A stretch of 64,000 nucleotides of DNA, taken from Calliphora vicina (Eukaryota > Arthropoda > Insecta > Diptera > Calliphoridae). Positions 58,271 through 64,000 of the stretch are shown here, in pieces (the first letter of the stretch is position 1; each line of letters begins with the position of its first letter). Both the position numbers and the translations under genes were made by a program. A model generated the notes under the pieces. The model was given only the letters and a program-made list of their open reading frames with translations, was not told the origin of the DNA and ran no database searches. Location of the stretch: assembly GCF_958450345.1 (NCBI RefSeq), contig NC_088780.1:119054226-119118225 (forward strand), in the 5' to 3' direction.

Positions 58271-59929
58271 TATATAAAGCAATCATTTGGTTTAATTCCA
58301 AATTGTTGTCACTCAACGTGTGTCTGTCAGCCTGACTGACTGTCAGACACAGTATGTATGTTTGTTTCTATCTATTGTTTAATTTTGATAATGTAACGGT
58401 TACCTTAGTACTCATACTCGTACCTGTGCGATTTTTTATTGGTTTAACAGCGATGTGTAAACACATAAATATAATAATACAACATCCATTAGATTGCCTC
58501 CCTGTATGTCTGTTATATGTCTGACTGATTGTCGCTCTATCTGTACAATTGAATCTGCACAAAATTTGTTGTAGGACGTACTTCCATTATTTTATGGTGT
58601 AATATTACACAATTTTCTTTATGGTTTATTTAATTGTCACAATATAAATGTGAAGGAAATGTCTTTCTTTATGTCACATGTTTGACGCGTGAGATTTATT
58701 ACAATAATAGTATGTATTTATTTTTTAACAAATATTCTTCAGTTGTGTTAGACACTATTTAACACCAGTATCTAGTTACTGGGATGATCTATCCCAAAGC
58801 GTGCAGCAGTCTGATTATAAAAAATTAAAAATTTCATATAACTGCACATAACTTTTAAACCAATCAATGTACAACAATAAATTTAATTTTATTTGAAATA
58901 TATGTAAATATGTTTTTGAAAATATCTTCCACTTTGCTTTACACATAATGTTGTGTAAAAACATACCTAATAACACACTTCGTACAAAAGACTTTGCTTA
59001 TTATCATATAATTTTATGAACATTATTATACCAGTGGTTTTTTTCAGATATATGACTATATAAAGTCACATATCTCAAAAACCACTGCTTTAAACATTTT
59101 AATAAAATTATACTTATTTAGCAGACACTATTTTAGCTTAATTGCATAAATATAGAAGGCGATTTAGTCAACAACATGAAATTTTTTATAAATTTAAAAG
59201 TGTAGTTTTTGAGATATAGGCCTTTGAATGAGTGTCTATCAGGAAAAAAATAATAAAAATGCACGTAACTTTTAAACCACAAAATAATAAATCATATTTA
59301 TTTTAAAAGTTCAAAGTTCAATTCTTGAGTTATTTTATAACTTATTATATTTTAACTTGTTAGAATATTTCGATCACACAATTAAAATTAATCGAATTAT
59401 TCTAATATATTAGAATAGTAATATAATATATATTTTTGAAATAATTTAAGATATTCCTAGCAAAAACTCTACTAACTTAGTAAGCCAGGAAGTAATATTG
59501 AAGCTTAGTGATCAACTTATTGTTTAACTGAAACACTAGTCATTTTAAGAAATGCATGACTCTCGCTTTCAAATATACTTACATTCACCTTAAGAATATA
59601 TCGATGTATACGTACTTGGACGTAACGAGTCTAAAGTAGCAATCTTACTATCGTCAACATTTTCAAAATCATATTTATCATCACTTTCTTCTGTTACAAC
59701 ATTTATTATTAGTATTATTTGTTTAAAGTTTATACATGAAGGGTATCAATAACAATCAAACATATAGCGAATTTAATACATAATTTCGATTCAGCCAATA
59801 TTTCACCACCATATTTTTTGCATGCGTGAACCCTACAACTTCTGTTTTGAAATTGATTCCAAAATCAGTCATTCTTTTTCTACTAAATAATTAAGATTTA
59901 TTTCTGAATTATAAATTCTTACGGCAACA
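58271..59929. other. Intergenic with one hairpin
   Basis: No gene. 59032-59087 is a hairpin: CAGTGGTTTTTTTCAGATAT against ATATCTCAAAAACCACTG, with about 8 bases of loop. 58780-58800 (GGGATGATCTATCCCAAAGC) recurs at 63806-63830. Confidence 0.5.
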
Positions 59930-60345
59930 TTTATACAGTAGCGAGCATAGCGTCCATGTAAACCTTGTGCGCAGAGTACAGGTCGCAATTTTGAAGATAT
60001 TTCGATTTGTGTAGATACATTTATATATGTATCTACACAAATTTCGCTCCAAATAAGTTTTATATATACAAAATTCATGTCACCAAATTTTGTTACGATC
60101 GGTCCATAATTAGTCATAGCTCCCATATAGACCCGCTTCCGAAAATCACTTTAACATGCATAAATCTCTTAAAAATGTTGGTATATACACAAAATTCAAC
60201 ATAAATTACTTTCATATAGACATAAATCACACGATCTAATTTCATGGTGATCGGTCCACAATTGGTCATAGCTACCATATAAGGCCCACTTCCGAAAATC
60301 ACACACGAATATATATTAAAGAAAAATATTTTTATTCATTTACTT
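59930..60345. repeat. Copy of the 21.1-kb repeat family carrying an empty insertion site
   Basis: GTACAGGTCGCAATTTTGAA, GACCCGCTTCCGAAAATCAC and GTGATCGGTCCACAATTGGT match the family at 21121-22421 and 61490-62996. At about 60180-60188 it shows the uninterrupted GTATATAC site that is split by the hAT element in the 61.5-kb copy. Confidence 0.65.
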
Positions 60346-61489
60346 GGTGTAAAGTGTACCATACTTTCTTACTTGTTTTATATTCTTATTGATCATTGGC
60401 AATTATTGTATGACATTTTATCCAATATTTTTTTACGTAAGGATAATTATAATATTTTTAGTATAAACTGTGGTAAAATTGTGCGAGCAAATAAAATGCA
60501 ACTCTACGGAAATTTACTTAATTTTTAAAATTTTTAAAAAAATTATTATAAAAAATAATTACCATCATTTACTATTAATATAAAACAAATTTGAGGGCAT
60601 TAAAATTCAAAAGGATAAACATTTTATCCAAAAAACGCCATACTCCTATTCCGTTATAAAAATTTAGATATAATTAAGAATTGTGTTATGATTAGAGTGC
60701 CGAAATAATTTTGATGGCTACTTTTGAAATAAATTTTATTGAAATAAAACTAAAATGTTAGACATTGAAGTAATCAAAGCTGTGTTACCTGATCCATGGA
60801 AGGTGACATCATATACTTGATGCTACCCAAACGAACACATGTGGACATTTATGACTATTGCAACCACCAAAATATAATTTAATAATACATATATAGTAAG
60901 GAGAAACCAATTCATTATTTACAAAAATAAATTAAGCGCCTATGCTTTTCGAAGCAGGTCCTTTATGCTTAAAATAGTGCAGTCGTATGATATGGAAGGT
61001 CAATTAACGTAATTTTAATTTATTCGTGTCTGATAGTTCTGATCTATTACTCAAATATTAAAATAGTAAAAATTTGCTATAGCTTAGTAATCACGTAAGC
61101 TAAATATAGGATTCTATGAAATAGGAACAGTGTCAAATTTAATATTATTTACAGTTGTCTTCCGCTGTTTTGTAATTATGCTTTCAAAAATAGGGTGAAT
61201 GGTGAAAGTGAGAACAGTAATAGCCATGATTTTTTTTAATTTAAACAAATTCTGGTTGTGCTGCAAACAAAAAAAGTGTTATTTTATGACAAACCAATAA
61301 ACATAGTTCAAAAAGTCTCATTAGTTTATAACTTTTTTGTTTGAAACCCAACAAAAATATATTTAAACAAAAAAAATATTTTACGACATTATGACAATAC
61401 GACCTAATAGGAGACCGTTTGAATCCCCCAATTAATTTTATTAGTTTTATTCGATTATGCTACATCAGTTTTAATATAAACAAGTAAGA
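60346..61489. other. Intergenic with one MITE end
   Basis: No gene. 61384-61425 (CATTATGACAATACGACC, then AATAGGAGACC) matches one arm of the MITE at 22969-23140. The rest is AT-rich. Confidence 0.4.
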
Positions 61490-62996
61490 AAGTATGGCCA
61501 TATAATACCCTACACTAAGTAAATGTGCAAAAAATGTTCCTTTTAAATTATCAATAATTTATATTCGTGACTGATTTTCGTGGGCCTTATATGGGTGCTA
61601 TGTTCAATTATGGAACGATCACCATGAAATTAGGTCGTGTGATTTATGTCTATATGGAAGTTATTTTGTGTATATACTACTGTATTCAATTAATCGGGTT
61701 TCTGGATTAATCGGTTAATCGAGCAAATAATTAATTGGGGTTTAGGTTCGATTAACCGAATAATTTCTATTTTAGTTTTAAATTAAAAAGAAAAACAGGA
61801 ATTTTGTATACTTATATAAGCATTTTGTTACTAAAAAGAACAAAAACATAAAAAACAAACAAAACATAATAATTCAACAAAACAATAAATAAAAATATAC
61901 ACATATGAGTTCTTTTTTTAGATTTTAAGGAGATCATCTAAAATAATCTTTTAAAAAAAGAATGTAATTTAAATACTTCAATTTTAAACGATTTTTTTTA
62001 GTTTTAATTAAACTTGACTTGAAAAAACTATCTCACTGATTGTTGATTTGGAAAAATAGAAAATAAGACACGATAAAAAGTATCCAATTTCTCAGTTCTT
62101 TTTTTAGTTTTTTCTAAGCATATTTTTTTAGATTTTGAATACTTTAATAGTATCGTTAAGTTCTGATTAAAGACTCGTTTCAGTTCATTTCACAAAGTTC
62201 ATCATAGAATATTCTAGAAAAAATTTCATTTCCAAATTCCTTAGTTTCAGTTTCCGTACTATACTTCAAATAACTATTGCTAGAAGGGAATGTTCACGAG
62301 TTAAGAAATTAAATTTTAAAAAATAATTCTGTATAATGTGCAAAAAAGAGACATTTCGTTTAATCGGTTAATCGACACAAATTAATCGGTTTATTCGTTA
62401 TTTGAAAATCGTAAATTTTAAATTATTCGAACAGTTAACCGACAAAAATTAATCGGTTAACCGATTAACAGTTAATCGATTGAATACCCTAGTTTATACC
62501 AACATTTTTAAGAGAGTTATGCTCGTTAAAGTGATTTTCGGAAGCATGTCTATATGGGAGCTATGACTAATTATGGACCGATCGTAACAAAATTTGGTGA
62601 CATGAATTTCGTATATATAAAACTTATTTGGAGCGAAAATTGTATAGATACATATATAAATTAAACATTTATGACCGAAAAATTCCAATTTCGGGAGTAC
62701 ATTTGTATGGTGAAATATAGACAGATTTCAGCCACTTTCAATAGGATTGATCCTTGGGCCGAAAAAGTTATATGTACCAAATTTGATCGAAATATCTTCA
62801 AAATTGCGACCTGTACTTTGCGCACAAGGTTTACATGGACAGCTAACCAGCCAGCCAGACGGACGAACATCGTTTAATCGACTCAGAAAGTGATTATAAG
62901 TCGATCGGTGGGTGTTAGACCAAAATTTTTCGGCGTTACAAACATCTGCACAAACCCATTATACCCTCCCCACTATGGTGGTGTAGGATATAAAAA
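61490..62996. repeat. Copy of the 21.1-kb repeat family, split by a hAT insertion
   Basis: The right end, with TACCCTCCCCACTATGGTGG and TGTTAGACCAAAATTTTTCG, matches the inverted ends of the 21.1-kb element. The left part, with AATTATGGAACGATCACCAT, matches inner parts. The hAT element at 61678-62491 interrupts it. Confidence 0.65.
61678..62491. mobile_element. Nested hAT-type element
   Basis: 814 bp. Ends TACTGTATTCAATTAATCG and CGATTGAATACCCTA are inverted, with TTAATCGGTTAATCGA repeats below them. Flanks are GTATATAC (61670-61677) and GTTTATAC (62492-62499), an 8-bp duplication with one later change. The uninterrupted site is preserved in the copy at 59930-60345. No transposase frame. Confidence 0.85.
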
Positions 62997-63770
62997 GGAA
63001 AAAACTAAAATGTAAAATAAATTTTAATTTATTTCCCCCCAAATAGTTGACCATGATTCGTAAAATGGTCATATTTAAATTATTCGTAAGAAATTGTTCG
63101 ATTTTCTGATCGATCATTATTCGAATGGATACCCAACTAGTTACTTAGCTGATTATAATTTATAAATTTGTTTCTAACATTGCTTGACCATAAAGACTTC
63201 AACAAATATAAAATAAGAAAACTATTTATTAATTATACAACAATTATTAAATGATTTGTCTACTCGTAACAGCATAAAAGTATTTAGGTCATTACCAAAC
63301 AAAACTAATTTTCTTTTTCCCGAGGCAATAATGTTTTTCTGTTTGTTATTTAATTGCAACATTTAATTTCTGTTATTTCATCAGCATCAATTAATTACTC
63401 TATTAAAGAGTTTAAGACGATTATTTATGTGACCCAATACAAAATATGGATACTACTAACTACTCGTAACATTTGCATAATCTAATGACATTTTTAATTG
63501 TTCATAATAACGATGTCTCGCTTGAATTATGTGATGTTTTTACACTTTTTGCTTGTTTATTGGTTATATACTACATATATGGAGGGTACAAGTTGAGTTT
63601 TCATTCTGATTAGCAGTTTTCTATTCCCTTTGTAGTCAATCGTTATATGTATATAACAGATTGCTTTGACTTATGTGAAGCTTAAATATAATGATGATGA
63701 TAATTAGCATTTTATTAATCTATTAATACGCTTATGAAAACAAATTCGGACAAAAACTAAAGATTCAATT
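62997..63770. other. Intergenic with a hAT end fragment
   Basis: No gene. 63060-63137 (AATTATTCGTAAGAAATTG, ending ATTATTCGAATGGATACCC) is a scrap of the hAT family at 41767-42837. The rest is AT-rich. Confidence 0.4.
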
Positions 63771-64000
63771 GAATTATTTATTTCTTTTAAATAAACTTAG
63801 CATATGGGATGATCCATCCCAAAACGGACAGCAGTCTGATTTGTCATCTCCAATTGTAAAGAAATTTAACACAGTTATTATATTTTTTGACCCTTTCTGG
63901 TCCAAGACATCCTCAAAATTGAAAATTTTCACATTTCCACGAGAATGACAACCTCGACTGAGAAAACAAAAACCCTTGAAACTTTTTTTCAAGATGATTT
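63771..64000. repeat. MITE pieces running off the window edge
   Basis: 63806-63830 repeats the GGGATGATCCATCCC block of 58780. From 63927 on, CCACGAGAATGACAACC and AAACTTTTTTTCAAGATGAT match, inverted, the right end of the MITE at 47373-48146. The element continues beyond 64000. Confidence 0.55.

Noticed and set aside
1..64000. tRNA, rRNA, CRISPR array or bacterial-type operon
   Set aside because: No tRNA B-box with paired arms, no rRNA-like block and no regularly spaced identical repeats with unique spacers were seen. The tandem palindromes at 22 kb lack spacers of CRISPR type, and the DNA is clearly insect.

Overview
The window is AT-rich eukaryotic DNA. Its gene content and mobile elements point to a schizophoran fly, most likely a calyptrate such as a blowfly or house-fly relative. 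The evidence is small peritrophin-like secreted proteins with short introns, a divergent insect ionotropic receptor, a resilin-like cuticle protein, fly-type TATA promoters and AATAAA signals, and debris of mariner, ITmD37E, pogo, hAT, piggyBac and Jockey-type elements. I see no bacterial, viral or CRISPR feature. The species is inference.

Six genes can be supported. Four encode small secreted proteins of 92 or 97 residues at about 13.0 kb (minus), 15.4 kb (plus), 24.2 kb (plus) and 30.9 kb (plus). They form two paralog pairs (13.0/30.9 and 15.4/24.2). All four have a 10-nt first coding exon, a phase-1 intron of 62-83 nt, a signal peptide and the cysteine spacing C-x21-C-x11-C-x12-C. That spacing matches a type-2 chitin-binding (CBM14, peritrophin) fold lacking the second and sixth cysteines. 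They are probably gut-lining or cuticle chitin binders of the peritrophin-15 kind. At 33.9-35.7 kb (minus) lies a single-exon divergent ionotropic receptor of 619 residues, a predicted chemosensory ligand-gated channel. At 52.1-54.9 kb (plus) a two-exon gene encodes an 888-residue secreted protein made mostly of SSSYGAP-type repeats, a resilin-like structural protein.

Almost everything else is repeat or featureless AT-rich DNA. From 0 to 12.9 kb there are decayed transposases (pogo, mariner, ITmD37E, Jockey reverse transcriptase) and several miniature elements. From 14 to 31 kb the small-gene cluster is interrupted by a hAT element with a perfect 8-bp target duplication, an element with long inverted ends, and palindromic or inverted repeats. 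From 32 to 44 kb there are repeated MITEs (two 0.52-kb copies, one nested) and three hAT-type insertions with exact 8-bp target duplications. The 44-52 kb stretch before the resilin-like gene is mostly unique, with two promoter-like sites and a few MITEs. From 55 to 64 kb there are a piggyBac-type MITE in TTAA, a 641-bp MITE with long inverted ends, and a hAT element nested in an older repeat whose empty site survives nearby.

No operon-like or novel multi-gene system is visible. The most informative signals are the four-gene family with its shared promoters and four-cysteine pattern, the repeat protein, and the well-preserved insertion footprints.
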